A DNA stretch of 64,000 bases. Origin: Arthrobacter agilis. GTDB lineage: Bacteria; Actinomycetota; Actinomycetes; Actinomycetales; Micrococcaceae. Made by a program: the position numbers and the translations under genes. Shown here piece by piece: positions 32,631 through 42,105 of this stretch; the stretch's first letter is position 1, and each line of letters opens with the position of its first letter. The stretch is from NCBI RefSeq assembly GCF_002157505.1, contig NZ_NFSC01000030.1, positions 186,001-250,000 of the forward strand, in the 5' to 3' direction. The notes below the pieces were generated by a model. It searched no databases, had not been told where the DNA came from, and was given only the letters and a program-made list of their open reading frames with translations.

Positions 32631-33650
32631 TCAGCGCATTCCTGCTGCGGGGCCGACGAGTGTGACGATGTTCCCGAGGAGCGCCGCGTTGAAATCGACG
32701 CCGAGCTGGTTCGGGATGGTCACCAGGAGCGTGTCGGCGGCCTGCACGGCGGCATCGGCCGCGAGCTGCTCCGCGATGACGTCCGGAGGTCCGATGTAGC
32801 TGCGGCCGAACCGGGACCGGGCGCCGTCCAGGATGCCGACCTGATCCGTCGACTCGCGCTGTGCCCGGAGCCCGAAATAGTACTCGTCGGTCTCGCTCAC
32901 GATGGGCAGGATGCTGCGGCTCACGGAGACCCTCGGCGACCACGCGTGTCCGGCTTCCGCCCACGCCTTGCGGAAGATCTCGATCTGCTCGGCCTGCAGC
33001 TCGTCGAACGGTACTCCCGTGTCCTCGGTCAGCAGCGTGGAGCTCATGAGGTTCATCCCCTGCTCCCCCGCCCACTGCGCGGTAGCCCTCGTGCCGGAGC
33101 CCCACCAGATGCGCTCGGGCAGCCCCGGCGAAAGCGGGTCGATCGGCAGCTTTCCGGTGCTGCCGGTCATGCGCGGGTTGGCGTCGGCGATGCCGTGGCC
33201 CGCGATCGCCCGTCGGAACAGCGCGGCCTTGTCGCGCGCCAGGTCGGCGTCGGTGGAGCCATCCTCGGGGAGATAGCCGAACGTGCGCGAACCGTCGAGC
33301 GCGGTTTCCGGTGATCCCCGGCTGATGCCGAGCTGCAGGCGCCCATTGCTGATGAGGTCGGTGACGGCGGCTTCCTCCGCCATGTAGAGCGGGTTCTCGT
33401 AGCGCATGTCGATCACGCCGGTACCGAGTTCGATGGTCTTCGTCCGCGCGGCCATCGCGGCCAGCAGCGGGAAGGGCGCCGAGTACTGCGGCGCGAAGTG
33501 GTGGACGCGCATGTACGCGCCGTCAACGCCGAGTTCCTCCGCGACGACTGCGAGCTCGACGGCCTGCACCAGGGACTCGCGTGCGTTCGGCACCAGCGAA
33601 CCACGCACGTCCTGGTAGTGGCCGAATGACAGGAAACCGATCTTCTTCAT
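32631..33650 (-). CDS. LLM-class flavin-dependent oxidoreductase
   Basis: A 339-aa luciferase-like monooxygenase-fold protein that would use FMN or F420. Recognisable segments are VDGAYMRVHHFAPQYSAPFP, IELGTGVIDMRYENP and LQLGISRGSPETA in the N-terminal barrel and RSYIGPPDVIAEQLA near the end. Substrate unknown. ATG at 33650. Same strand as the FetB-like permease gene upstream, 57 nt apart. Confidence 0.9.
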   Translation of the reverse strand: MKKIGFLSFGHYQDVRGSLVPNARESLVQAVELAVVAEELGVDGAYMRVHHFAPQYSAPFPLLAAMAARTKTIELGTGVIDMRYENPLYMAEEAAVTDLISNGRLQLGISRGSPETALDGSRTFGYLPEDGSTDADLARDKAALFRRAIAGHGIADANPRMTGSTGKLPIDPLSPGLPERIWWGSGTRATAQWAGEQGMNLMSSTLLTEDTGVPFDELQAEQIEIFRKAWAEAGHAWSPRVSVSRSILPIVSETDEYYFGLRAQRESTDQVGILDGARSRFGRSYIGPPDVIAEQLAADAAVQAADTLLVTIPNQLGVDFNAALLGNIVTLVGPAAGMR

Positions 33651-33707
33651 GCACGGTCAAGCGCTGGAGAGCGCCCCGGCATTCCCGCGTCCGACGTCGG
33701 GCCCCGC

Positions 33708-34469
33708 CTAGCCCAGCGGGTCCGGCCGGACGTTCGCGGGGGCGAGCCCGCGCACCAGCACGACGGCGGTCAGCGCACCGGCAGCCATGATGGAGGCAAG
33801 GACGACGATCTGGAAGCGGCCGGCCTCGAGCGGGGAGATCCCGCCGAAGATGGCGCCGACGAAGGCGCCCGGGAGCGTGACGAGGCCCGTGGTCTTCGTC
33901 TGGTCGGTGGACGGGATGAGCGCCGCATGGACGGCGGCCCGCGCCATGTCCAGGGTGGCCTGCCGCGGCTGCGCGCCCAGCGCCAGCCAGCCCTCCACCT
34001 CGTCCCAGCGATCCAGGGTCGATTCCCGGAGTCGGCGTCCGGCGAGCGCCGCGATGGACATGGTGTTGCCGATGACGATGCCGCCGAGGGCGAGCAGGTA
34101 GCGCGGTTCCGCGAGGATCGCTCCCGTGCTGAACACGACGACGAGGGCCACGACGACGCCCAGCCCCATGCCGAGGACCACCAGCGTGGCGTGGCGGACC
34201 GTGAATCCGATGCGCCCGGTCGCTGTCGCTGCGGCGACGGCGAACATGACGAGGAGCGCGCAGGCAACCCAGAGCGGACTCGTGATGACTCCGCCCAGGA
34301 TGAGGCTGATCAGCCCGAGCTGTACCGCCCCGCGCAGGACGGCGAGTGCCGGAGCGAATCGCTGGGGCGACCGCGACCAGGCGAGGACGCCGACGGTGAT
34401 CACCATCAGGAGCACGACGGCGCCCGCGGTCGGGGCGAGGGCGGCGAGGGTGTCCCGGATGGCAGTCAC
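33708..34469 (-). CDS. FetB/UPF0014-type ABC permease
   Basis: A 253-aa membrane protein with seven hydrophobic helices and the UPF0014 hallmarks IGNTMSIAALAGRRL and STDQTKTTGLVTLPGAFVG. In E. coli FetB works with the FetA ATPase in iron export under oxidative stress; no FetA partner lies next to this gene. ATG at 34469. Divergent from the VOC protein gene. Confidence 0.9.
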   Translation of the reverse strand: MTAIRDTLAALAPTAGAVVLLMVITVGVLAWSRSPQRFAPALAVLRGAVQLGLISLILGGVITSPLWVACALLVMFAVAAATATGRIGFTVRHATLVVLGMGLGVVVALVVVFSTGAILAEPRYLLALGGIVIGNTMSIAALAGRRLRESTLDRWDEVEGWLALGAQPRQATLDMARAAVHAALIPSTDQTKTTGLVTLPGAFVGAIFGGISPLEAGRFQIVVLASIMAAGALTAVVLVRGLAPANVRPDPLG

Positions 34470-34567
34470 CCGGCCAGCCTAGCGAGGACCTAGCACACCG
34501 ACGCGGCACGTGCATGCCGCGTCGGAGGGCGGAACCACGGGCCGCAGGACCGTGCGAGACTTCGGCC

Positions 34568-34984
34568 ATGACGATTCCCATCACGGCCTATGCCCACGTC
34601 CGACTGACGGTCACCGATATCGACGCCTCCCGCGCGTTCTACGACTCGCTGTTCGGCCTTCCGGTCGCCTTCGAGGTACCGGAAGGGGCTGACGAAGCCA
34701 CCCGCGAGCAGCTCGGTTTCCTGTACGACGGCGTCATCTACCAGCTCGGAAACAGCCTGCTCGGGCTCCGGCCCGTGGCAGACGACACATTCAGCGAAGA
34801 CCGCGTGGGCCTCGACCACGTCTCCTTCAGCGTCGACGGCCGGCAGGTACTCGACGACGCCGCAGCCCTGCTGGACGGCAAGGGCATCGCACATGGCGGG
34901 GTGAAGGACATCGGCGGCGGGTACATCCTGGAGTTCCGGGATCCCGACAACATCGCACTCGAACTCTTCGCGGCCAAGGGCTAG
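34568..34984 (+). CDS. VOC family (glyoxalase-like) protein
   Basis: A 138-aa vicinal-oxygen-chelate fold protein: two beta-alpha-beta-beta-beta modules starting AYAHVRLTVTDIDASRAFYD and VGLDHVSFSVDG, ending GGGYILEFRDPDNIALELF. Candidate metal ligands are His10, His about 92 and Glu about 133. May be a dioxygenase, isomerase or resistance protein; not assignable. ATG at 34568; the upstream in-frame codons look non-coding. Confidence 0.88.
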   Translation: MTIPITAYAHVRLTVTDIDASRAFYDSLFGLPVAFEVPEGADEATREQLGFLYDGVIYQLGNSLLGLRPVADDTFSEDRVGLDHVSFSVDGRQVLDDAAALLDGKGIAHGGVKDIGGGYILEFRDPDNIALELFAAKG

Positions 34985-35162
34985 GAGTCGGCGCCGACGA
35001 CGCGAGTCTCCCGGACTGATAGCTCCCGTGCCGGCCTAGCCTGCACTGCGGACCGCGTGCGGTGCTGCCTCGCGCCCACGTGCTGGTCCGCTTCCACCGA
35101 CGGGCTGCTCGGATGGCGCCGGCACGCCCCTATTCTGTCGGTGGCGCGCGCGATGATGAGTC

Positions 35163-36533
35163 ATGGAAGCGGTGGCGCAGCTGACGGGTGAGCTTGATGA
35201 AGCCCTTGCCGAGCTCTCCTCCCTCGAGGCGGAGAAGGCGCGATTGCAGGCCTGCATCGTCGTGGCCGTGGACCGGGTCCGGTGCCTCATCGATCGCAGG
35301 GCCAGCGCACGTTCCCTGCAGCCGGCGCGGAGCCGCGGCGGCAACCTGGGCGACACGCTGGCCGCGGCCGAGGTGGCCTGCCTCCTCCGCACGTCGGAGC
35401 GCAGCGCCTTCCGGCTTGTTCAGCAGGCCCAGGTGCTCTGCACCTACCATCCCGCCACCCTTGCGGCCCTCCGCGATGGCAGTATCTCCTGGAGCCACGC
35501 CACCGCTCTGATCCACGAATACGCCGGGGTGCCTGCCGCGACTGCACTGGCCGTGGAAGCCGCCCTGCTGCCCGTGGCGATACGCACGACGACGACGAAG
35601 CTGGCCTATCAGGCGCGACGGCTCCGGAACCAATACCACCCGGACACCATCGACCAGCGTGCCCGGTCTGCCGAGGCACGGCGCCGGGTGGAGATGGAAC
35701 CGGACGACGACGCCATGGCCTGGCTCAGCGTCTACCTGCCCGCTACCTCCGCGACAGCGATCGACGCCTCCCTCACCGGCGCCGCCCGGCAGCTGCAGGG
35801 GCCCGCCGAGCGCCGCACGCTGGCTCAGCTGCGCACCGACATCCTCGTCGACCTTCTGCTTCCCGTTCCTGCATCCGGCCCCCGGCTGGTGCGGCCCGGT
35901 CCGGATGCAGGACTCCTGGGAGCATTCGGGGGTCCGCGTGCGCGTGACCCCAGGGCGTCCGGTGAGGGACACCCGCATGCCGCGGATCATGGAGCGAATC
36001 ATGGCGAGAATACCGGCGGTGCCGAGCCATCGACCGCGACCCCTCTCCCTGACGGCCTGCGGGCGCACATCAACGTCACCGTGCCGGTCCTGTCGCTGCT
36101 CGGTGTCGATGATGCACCCGCTCAGCTGGAGGGCTACGGGCCGATTCCGGCCGAACTCGCCCGGCGCATCGCAGCTCATGCCCCCTCCTTCACGAGGCTC
36201 CTGACGCACCCGGAAACCGGCGCCGTCCTCAGCGTCGGCCGCACCACCTACGCCGTACCCTCCGACCTCAAGAACTGGCTGCGCGTCCGTGACCGTACGT
36301 GTCGACACCCCGGCTGCAACATCCCCGCCTCGCGCAGCGAGCTCGACCACACCACGCCGTGGGCGCGCGGAGGCGGGACGGACCACGACAACCTGGCACA
36401 CCTGTGCCGTAAGCATCACATGTTCAAGAGTGAAGGCCTCTGGCACTACGAACAGCCACGCCCCGGAGTGCTCACCGCGACGTCCATTGCAGGCCGAACG
36501 TACACCGCCACAGCCGACGACCCGCCGTTCTAG
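35163..36533 (+). CDS. DUF222 / HNH endonuclease domain protein
   Basis: A 456-aa protein with the DUF222 domain (about 20-300) and a C-terminal HNH nuclease-like domain (about 380-430: CRHPGCNIPASRSELDHTTP, HLCRKHHMFKSEG) with CxxC and HxxH-type zinc/metal positions. The family is multicopy in Micrococcaceae and other actinobacteria and is often described as 13E12-repeat-like; its biological role is unproven. ATG at 35163. Flanked by unrelated housekeeping genes, with no phage genes nearby. Confidence 0.92.
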   Translation: MEAVAQLTGELDEALAELSSLEAEKARLQACIVVAVDRVRCLIDRRASARSLQPARSRGGNLGDTLAAAEVACLLRTSERSAFRLVQQAQVLCTYHPATLAALRDGSISWSHATALIHEYAGVPAATALAVEAALLPVAIRTTTTKLAYQARRLRNQYHPDTIDQRARSAEARRRVEMEPDDDAMAWLSVYLPATSATAIDASLTGAARQLQGPAERRTLAQLRTDILVDLLLPVPASGPRLVRPGPDAGLLGAFGGPRARDPRASGEGHPHAADHGANHGENTGGAEPSTATPLPDGLRAHINVTVPVLSLLGVDDAPAQLEGYGPIPAELARRIAAHAPSFTRLLTHPETGAVLSVGRTTYAVPSDLKNWLRVRDRTCRHPGCNIPASRSELDHTTPWARGGGTDHDNLAHLCRKHHMFKSEGLWHYEQPRPGVLTATSIAGRTYTATADDPPF

Positions 36534-36665
36534 CTACCGGTCACGGATCAATCGACGGTAGCGGTGCCTGATGGGCGCGATGCCCGGGTGACGGCCTGGG
36601 TGGCCGCAGGCGCCCACCGGCTGTGCACGCACCCGCGCTACGGCCATGCATCACCGCCACGCAGA

Positions 36666-36705
36666 ACGACGGCGGACCACCCCTTCCGGGGTGACCCGCC
36701 GTCGT
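36666..36705. terminator. Bidirectional hairpin, ACGACGGCGG family
   Basis: ACGACGGCGG (36666-36675) and CCGCCGTCGT (36696-36705) form the outer stem, with an inner stem ACCCC/GGGGT. It lies between the DUF222 gene and the convergent universal stress protein gene. The same arms recur in the hairpin at 53291-53331. Confidence 0.7.
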
Positions 36706-36720
36706 CGCGTGCAAGAACCG

Positions 36721-37116
36721 TCAGGGTAGCTTGACCGCCAGGACGTTGCAGCGGGCGGACAGCAGGATGTTCTGCGCCGTCGAGCCCATGATGAGCTTGC
36801 CTACCGGCGTCCGGTGCCGCAGGCCGATCACGATCAGCTCGGCATCCAGCTCCTCCGCCGTGTCCACGACCTCCTCGGCCGCGGTCGCTTCCGAGATGCT
36901 GTGCCGTACGGAGTAGCGCACGCCGGTGGCGTTGAGCATCTCCTCGAGCTTCGAGACATCCTCGGAGTCGGCGTAGGCCGGGTTGACGAGGCGGTCGGCG
37001 CGCGTGGTGTTGATGACCACGAGCTCGGCGTCCCGCCGTCGCGCCTCCTCGACCGCCTCGGTGACAGCAGCGTCGCCCAGGGCGTTGGGCACGTAGCCCA
37101 CGACGATGGTGCTCAT
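36721..37116 (-). CDS. Universal stress protein (UspA fold)
   Basis: A 131-aa single-domain Usp with IVVGYVPNALGDAAV at the start and the ATP-binding end G-x2-G-x9-G-(S/T): GLRHRTPVGKLIMGSTAQNI. The ATG overlaps the tctA stop (ATGA at 37113-37116), so it is the last gene of the tctCBA operon and translationally coupled. Usp genes are found with Tct transporters elsewhere; the role is unknown. Confidence 0.92.
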   Translation of the reverse strand: MSTIVVGYVPNALGDAAVTEAVEEARRRDAELVVINTTRADRLVNPAYADSEDVSKLEEMLNATGVRYSVRHSISEATAAEEVVDTAEELDAELIVIGLRHRTPVGKLIMGSTAQNILLSARCNVLAVKLP

Positions 37117-38765
37117 CGGTCTGTGTCCTCTCGGCTCGGTGCGGTGGCGGTGGCGGTGGATGCAGGGGCGGTGGATGCGGTCGCGGCTGGTGCGGCGAGC
37201 GCTTCAGGAGCCTCTGCGGACCCGCGGACGACGTCGGGTGCGTCCGCGTTCTCCGCGACCATCGCCTCGAACTGGCGTTGGCGGCGCTTGAGCAGGAAGG
37301 ACAGCCCGAAGATGATGATCAGCACGACGTAGATCGTCGCGGCGACCGGCGACTGCACGAGGGCCACGGGATCGCCCTGCGAGATCGCGAGCGACCTGCG
37401 GAGCTGACTCTCGAAGATGGGACCGAGGATCAGGCCCACCACCATCGGTGCGATCGGGTAGCCGAAGCGCCGCATGAAGAACCCGAGGATGCCGACGATC
37501 AGCAGGATGATCACGTCGATGGGAGTGAAGTTCACCGAGAACGCGCCCAGCACGGCGAACACCAGGATGCCCGCGTACAGGTAGGGCCGGGGGATCTGGA
37601 GAATCTTGACCCAGATACCCACGAGCGGGAGGTTCAGCACGAGCAGCATGAGGTTGCCGACGTAGAGGCTCGCGATGAGCGCCCAGACGAGCGCGCTGTT
37701 GGATTCGAAGAGCTGCGGTCCGACGGGGATCTGGTACCGCTGGAAGGCGACGAGCATCATGGCAGCCGTGGCCGTCGTCGGGATACCGAGCGTCAGCAGG
37801 GGCACCAGGACACCGGCGGCAGCTGCGTTGTTCGCGGCTTCCGGGCCTGCAACGCCTTCGATCGCGCCCTTGCCGAACTGCTTCTTGTTCTCGCCCTTCG
37901 CGAGCTTGCGCTCGGATGCGTAGGAGAGGAAGGTCGCGACGTCGGCACCACCGGCGGGGATGGTACCCACCGGGAAACCGATCAGGGTGCCGCGGAGCCA
38001 GGGCTTCCAGGAGCGGCGGAGGTCGTCCTTGCGGAGCCAGCTCGTCCAGCCACCGGTCACCGGGATGACCTTGATGGGTCCGTGCCGGAGGCGGGACGCC
38101 ACGTACAGTGCCTCGCCGACGGCGAAGAGGCCGACGGCGACGAGGACGACGTCGATCCCGTCCGCCAGGAAGGGACTGCCGAAGGTGTAGCGCTGCTGGG
38201 CGGTGAGCGAGTCGAAGCCGACTGTAGCGATGAACAGGCCGAGGCCCAGCGACGCGAGGCCACGCAGCACGGACGAGCCGAGGAGCGCGCCGACGGTCAG
38301 GAAGGCCACCACCATCAGCGCCACGTACTCGACCGGACCGATCTGCACCGCGAACGCCGCGACGTAGGGAGCCAGGAAGCTGAGCAGGACGGTCGCGATG
38401 GTGCCGGCGACGAACGAGCCGACGGCAGCGGTGGCCAGCGCCGCCGCTCCCCTGCCCGCCTTTGCCATCTTGTTGCCTTCGAGCGCCGTGACGATCGAGG
38501 ACGATTCACCGGGGGTGTTGAGCAGGATGGATGTGGTGGACCCGCCGTACATGCCGCCGTAGTAGATGCCGGCGAAGACGATGATCGCGGCCGTCGGCTC
38601 GAGGCTGTACGTGATGGGCATGAGCAGCGCGACGGTCATGGCCGGGCCGATGCCGGGCAGGACGCCCACAGCGGTGCCGACGAGCACGCCGCCGAGTGCG
38701 AAGAGGAGGTACATGGGCTGCATCGCCGTGGCGAAGCCCTGCATCAGCATGAGGAAGTTATCCAC
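37113..38765 (-). CDS. tctA: Tripartite tricarboxylate transporter, large permease TctA
   Basis: A 550-aa membrane protein with about twelve helices. The TctA signature [15 protein letters not shown] and [18 protein letters not shown] segments are present, as is the matching second half [16 protein letters not shown] ... [22 protein letters not shown] ~40-residue Ala/Thr-rich cytoplasmic tail is extra. The GTG start at 38765 overlaps the tctB stop (GTGGATAA). Imports citrate or another di/tricarboxylate with TctB and TctC, driven by ion gradients. Confidence 0.95.
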   Translation of the reverse strand: MDNFLMLMQGFATAMQPMYLLFALGGVLVGTAVGVLPGIGPAMTVALLMPITYSLEPTAAIIVFAGIYYGGMYGGSTTSILLNTPGESSSIVTALEGNKMAKAGRGAAALATAAVGSFVAGTIATVLLSFLAPYVAAFAVQIGPVEYVALMVVAFLTVGALLGSSVLRGLASLGLGLFIATVGFDSLTAQQRYTFGSPFLADGIDVVLVAVGLFAVGEALYVASRLRHGPIKVIPVTGGWTSWLRKDDLRRSWKPWLRGTLIGFPVGTIPAGGADVATFLSYASERKLAKGENKKQFGKGAIEGVAGPEAANNAAAAGVLVPLLTLGIPTTATAAMMLVAFQRYQIPVGPQLFESNSALVWALIASLYVGNLMLLVLNLPLVGIWVKILQIPRPYLYAGILVFAVLGAFSVNFTPIDVIILLIVGILGFFMRRFGYPIAPMVVGLILGPIFESQLRRSLAISQGDPVALVQSPVAATIYVVLIIIFGLSFLLKRRQRQFEAMVAENADAPDVVRGSAEAPEALAAPAATASTAPASTATATAPSREDTDR

Positions 38766-39300
38766 CGAAGACACCGAACCCTTCGAGGAAGCCGGGAGGC
38801 AGCGAGACACCGAGGAGCCCGCCGAAGACGAATTGCAGCACCAGTGCCAGGAGGATGGCGGTGATGAGGTTGCGCCACCATGGGCGGGCGCCGAGGGACC
38901 AGGCCGCTCCGAAGAACAGGATCGCGGCGGCGATGGGCCAGCCGAGCGGAACGATGAGGAACGCGTGCAGCAGGACCAGCCCGGCGAGCTTGCCGACCGT
39001 CAGCCAGTCGGTGCTCGCGTCGAGGTCCACGTCCTCGCCCTCGTCAGCCGAGCCGCGGTGGCCGCGGAGGACCTGGATGACCAGGCCCGCGCCGACGACG
39101 ACGAGCAGGCCTGACACGGCGAACGGGAAGGCACGCGGCCCGATGTCGCTGGCCGACGGCGGGGTCTGGATGCCCGCGCCTGCCACGAAGCCGACCACGC
39201 CGATGCTGACGATGATGAGCGCGAAGATCAGCTCACCGATCGGCAGCCCGGGAGCGGCGGCCGTGCCGCTCCCGGGAGCGTTCTGTACTGAGGTACTCAT
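38758..39300 (-). CDS. tctB: Tripartite tricarboxylate transporter, small permease TctB
   Basis: A 180-aa protein with four hydrophobic helices, a hydrophilic N-terminus, and the TctB-type DIGPRAFPFAVSGLLVVVG and WPIAAAILFFGAAWSLGARP segments. It begins 3 nt after the tctC stop and overlaps tctA. Confidence 0.93.
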   Translation of the reverse strand: MSTSVQNAPGSGTAAAPGLPIGELIFALIIVSIGVVGFVAGAGIQTPPSASDIGPRAFPFAVSGLLVVVGAGLVIQVLRGHRGSADEGEDVDLDASTDWLTVGKLAGLVLLHAFLIVPLGWPIAAAILFFGAAWSLGARPWWRNLITAILLALVLQFVFGGLLGVSLPPGFLEGFGVFGG

Positions 39301-39303
39301 GGG

Positions 39304-40308
39304 CTACAGCAGTCCGATGTCGGTGAGCGTGGTCTTGACGCTGGCGATGTCCTCGTCGAGGAAGCTCTGGAACTCCTCGCCGGCCAGGAATGCGTCCGAC
39401 CAGTTGTTCTCCTCGAGGGTGGCCTTCCAGGTGTCGGTCTCGTGGAGGTCGGTGACGAGCTCGGTGAGCTTCTCGGCCTGCGCCTCGTCGATGCTGCCGG
39501 GGGCGACGACGCCGCGCCAGTTGGTCAGCACGAGGTCGATGCCCTCGTCCGTGAGGGTCGGGGTGTCGGGCAGCTGGGGGGCCGCCTCGTCGCCGGAGAC
39601 CGCGAGAGCACGCAGCTTGCCGGACTCGACCTGCTCGGCGTATTCGCCGACGCCGGAGATGCCGGCGTTGACCTTGTTGCCGAGGAGTGCCGCGAGGGAT
39701 TCACCGCCGCCGGAGTAGGGGATGTAGTTGAGGTTGTCGGGCGCGATGCCGGCTTCCTTGAGGATCGATCCGGCGAGGATGTGGTCGGCGCCGCCGGCGG
39801 AGCCGCCGGTGATGGAGACGCCCTGGCCCTTCGCCTCGATGTCCGCCAGCAGGTCGTCGATGGTCTGGTAGGGCGAGTTCGCGGGAACCACGACCACGAG
39901 GGGCTCCTCGGTGAGTCGCGCGATCGGCGTCGTGTCCTCGATGCGGTTGGCCGCGTTGTTGGTCTCGACGGCACCGACCATCACGTACCCCATGACCATG
40001 AGGGTGTTGGGGTCGGTCTCGGTGGCGAGCTTCGCGAGGCCGTTGGTGCCGCCGGCTCCGCCGACGTTGACCACGGTGGCGTTGCTGACGAGGTCGTTCT
40101 CCTTGAGGTCGGACTCCATGGCCCGGCCGGTCTGGTCCCAGCCTCCACCGGGATCGGCGGGGACCACGATGTTGAGCTTCTCGATGGTCCCTTCCTCGTC
40201 CGAGGCGGTGGTGCTCTGCGTCATCGAACCGCAGGCCGAGAGGGCGAGGGCCGAGACGAGGGCGAGGGTTGTGAGAGTCGAACGGCGCGCCGTTGTGCGA
40301 TCGATCAT
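39304..40308 (-). CDS. tctC: Tripartite tricarboxylate transporter, binding protein TctC
   Basis: A 334-aa solute-binding lipoprotein: lipobox LSAC at about residue 25, then IVVPADPGGGWDQTGRAM, GGAGGTNGL and YIPYSGGGESLAALLG, all typical of Bug/TctC receptors that bind carboxylates via two water molecules. First gene of the operon, divergent from the sensor kinase. ATG at 40308 after GGAAGAG. Confidence 0.95.
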   Translation of the reverse strand: MIDRTTARRSTLTTLALVSALALSACGSMTQSTTASDEEGTIEKLNIVVPADPGGGWDQTGRAMESDLKENDLVSNATVVNVGGAGGTNGLAKLATETDPNTLMVMGYVMVGAVETNNAANRIEDTTPIARLTEEPLVVVVPANSPYQTIDDLLADIEAKGQGVSITGGSAGGADHILAGSILKEAGIAPDNLNYIPYSGGGESLAALLGNKVNAGISGVGEYAEQVESGKLRALAVSGDEAAPQLPDTPTLTDEGIDLVLTNWRGVVAPGSIDEAQAEKLTELVTDLHETDTWKATLEENNWSDAFLAGEEFQSFLDEDIASVKTTLTDIGLL

Positions 40309-40345
40309 CGTGATGTTCTCTTCCTTGAGGTGTACTGCGGAATGT

Positions 40346-40495
40346 GTGATGCGTGTCACCACTGCTGTTTTCAGGTTAGGAAGGCCGCGGACCGGCGGTA
40401 AAGCATGCGGTCGTAGTGCTCGTATTGGTCTTTGTGGTCACGGGGCATCGGGGCGGTCGGGAGCGCCCGCATGTGACGCGATAGGGCGTGTCACA
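40346..40495. promoter_or_regulatory. Divergent tct control region with two GTGA/TCAC palindromes
   Basis: GTGATGCGTGTCAC (40346-40359) and TGTGAC (40472-40477) with GTCACA (40490-40495) are similar inverted repeats, one near each end of the gap between tctC and the sensor kinase gene. The second brackets GATAGGG, a possible -10 element. They are candidate sites for the CitB-type response regulator. Confidence 0.45.
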
Positions 40496-40503
40496 CTAAG
40501 AGG

Positions 40504-42105
40504 ATGATCCGGACGATGTCGCTTCGATCGCAGCTGTTCCTCCTGCAACTGGCCATCGTGCTCGTCATCGTCGCCGTGGCGGGTTCCACCGCCGTCACGA
40601 TGCAGCGGCTGCAGATCCGGGAGCAGTACGAGGACCGCATGGTCGGTGTCGCCCAGTCGGTCGCGCAGCTGCCCTCCGTCGTCGAGGCCTTCGACTCGGC
40701 CGATCCCAGCGCCACCATCCAGCCCATCGCCGACCTCATCCGCCAGTCCACGCGCGTGACCTACGTCGTCGTCACGGACCGGGAGGGCATCCGCTACTCC
40801 CACCCGAATCCGGACCTGATCGGCGAGCGGGTGTCCACCGATCCGTCGATCCCGCTCTCGGGCGAGACCTTCGTGGGAACCCAGACCGGTACCCTCGGCA
40901 GATCCTGGCGCGTGAAGGTTCCGATCTACGACACCGATGGCGGCATCATCGGCACGGCGTCGGTGGGCACCCTCGAATCGGAGCTCGACGCCGACCTCTA
41001 CGAGGACCTCCCGCGCCTGCTGGCCTGGCTGATCGTCGCGGCGCTCGTCGGGTCGGCCGGGGCCATCTGGATCTCCCGGCTCGTGTGGCGGCGCATCTAC
41101 CGCCTGGAGCCCGAGCAGATCGCCTCCCTCCTCGAGACCCGCGACGCCATGATCCACGGCATCAGCGAGGGCATGGTCGCCGTCGACGCGAACCACCGCA
41201 TCGCGCTCCTCAACGACGAGGCGAAGAGACTGCTGGACCTCGACGACGCCGCCACCGGCCACCCCGTGGACGACGTCATGGAGTCGGCCCTCGCACGCCT
41301 CCTGACGGATCCGGCCGACACCGACGAGACCGTCCTGTCCGGCGAGCGCGTACTCCTGGCCCGTACCTCCGACGCGCTGGTGGACGGCGTACGCGTGGGC
41401 CGGGTCATGATCCTCCGCGACCGCACGGAGCTCTACCAGCTGCTCACGGACCTCGACGGCGAGCGCGACGTCACGCAGGCGCTGCGCGCCCAGGCTCACG
41501 AGTTCGCGAACCGCATGCACACCATCTCCGGGCTGCTCGAGCTCGGCCGCACCGAGCAGGCGGTCGACTTCATCTCGCGTTCGGGCCACGGGGGCTCACT
41601 CGTCTCGGGGTCCATCGCCCCCGGCATCCAGGACCCGGACGCGGCGAGCCTGCTCATGACCAAGAGCACCATCGCCGCCGAGAAGGGCATCACCCTGTCC
41701 ATCGACGACACCTCGGTGCTGGAGCCCGACGGGACCACCGACGTCGTCACCGTCCTCGGCATCCTCATCGACAACGCGATGGAAGCCGTGACAGGCGGCG
41801 CGAGCCCCGACGGGCAGGTCGCCGTCCACCTCGAATCCACCGATGACGCCGTCCGTATCACCGTCTCCGACAACGGTCCCGGCGTCGCCCCCGAGGACGT
41901 CGACGGCATCTTCTCGTCCGGGTACTCCACCAAGGACGGCGGCCATACCGGCACGCGCGGCTTCGGCCTGGCACTCGTGGACCGCATCGCGCGCCGGCGC
42001 TCCGGGCAGGTCGTCGTCGACGACTCCGAGCTCGGCGGTGCCGAATTCACGGTCTGGCTCGCGCCGTCGCTCATCGACGCTCCCCGCCCCCTGCAGGTGC
42101 CATGA
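40504..42105 (+). CDS. CitA/DcuS-type sensor histidine kinase
   Basis: A 533-aa membrane sensor. Helix 1 (about 10-30), an extracytoplasmic PAS/Cache domain (about 35-175, TYVVVTDREGIRYSHP), helix 2 (about 178-198), a cytoplasmic PAS domain, the phospho-acceptor His332 in AQAHEFANRMHTISGLLELG and an ATPase domain (IDNAMEAV, DNGPGV, GTRGFGLALV). Senses external carboxylate such as citrate by family analogy and phosphorylates the regulator encoded next, with which it overlaps by 4 nt. The first ATG is very close to AAGAGG; an ATG at 40516 is possible. Confidence 0.93.
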   Translation: MIRTMSLRSQLFLLQLAIVLVIVAVAGSTAVTMQRLQIREQYEDRMVGVAQSVAQLPSVVEAFDSADPSATIQPIADLIRQSTRVTYVVVTDREGIRYSHPNPDLIGERVSTDPSIPLSGETFVGTQTGTLGRSWRVKVPIYDTDGGIIGTASVGTLESELDADLYEDLPRLLAWLIVAALVGSAGAIWISRLVWRRIYRLEPEQIASLLETRDAMIHGISEGMVAVDANHRIALLNDEAKRLLDLDDAATGHPVDDVMESALARLLTDPADTDETVLSGERVLLARTSDALVDGVRVGRVMILRDRTELYQLLTDLDGERDVTQALRAQAHEFANRMHTISGLLELGRTEQAVDFISRSGHGGSLVSGSIAPGIQDPDAASLLMTKSTIAAEKGITLSIDDTSVLEPDGTTDVVTVLGILIDNAMEAVTGGASPDGQVAVHLESTDDAVRITVSDNGPGVAPEDVDGIFSSGYSTKDGGHTGTRGFGLALVDRIARRRSGQVVVDDSELGGAEFTVWLAPSLIDAPRPLQVP

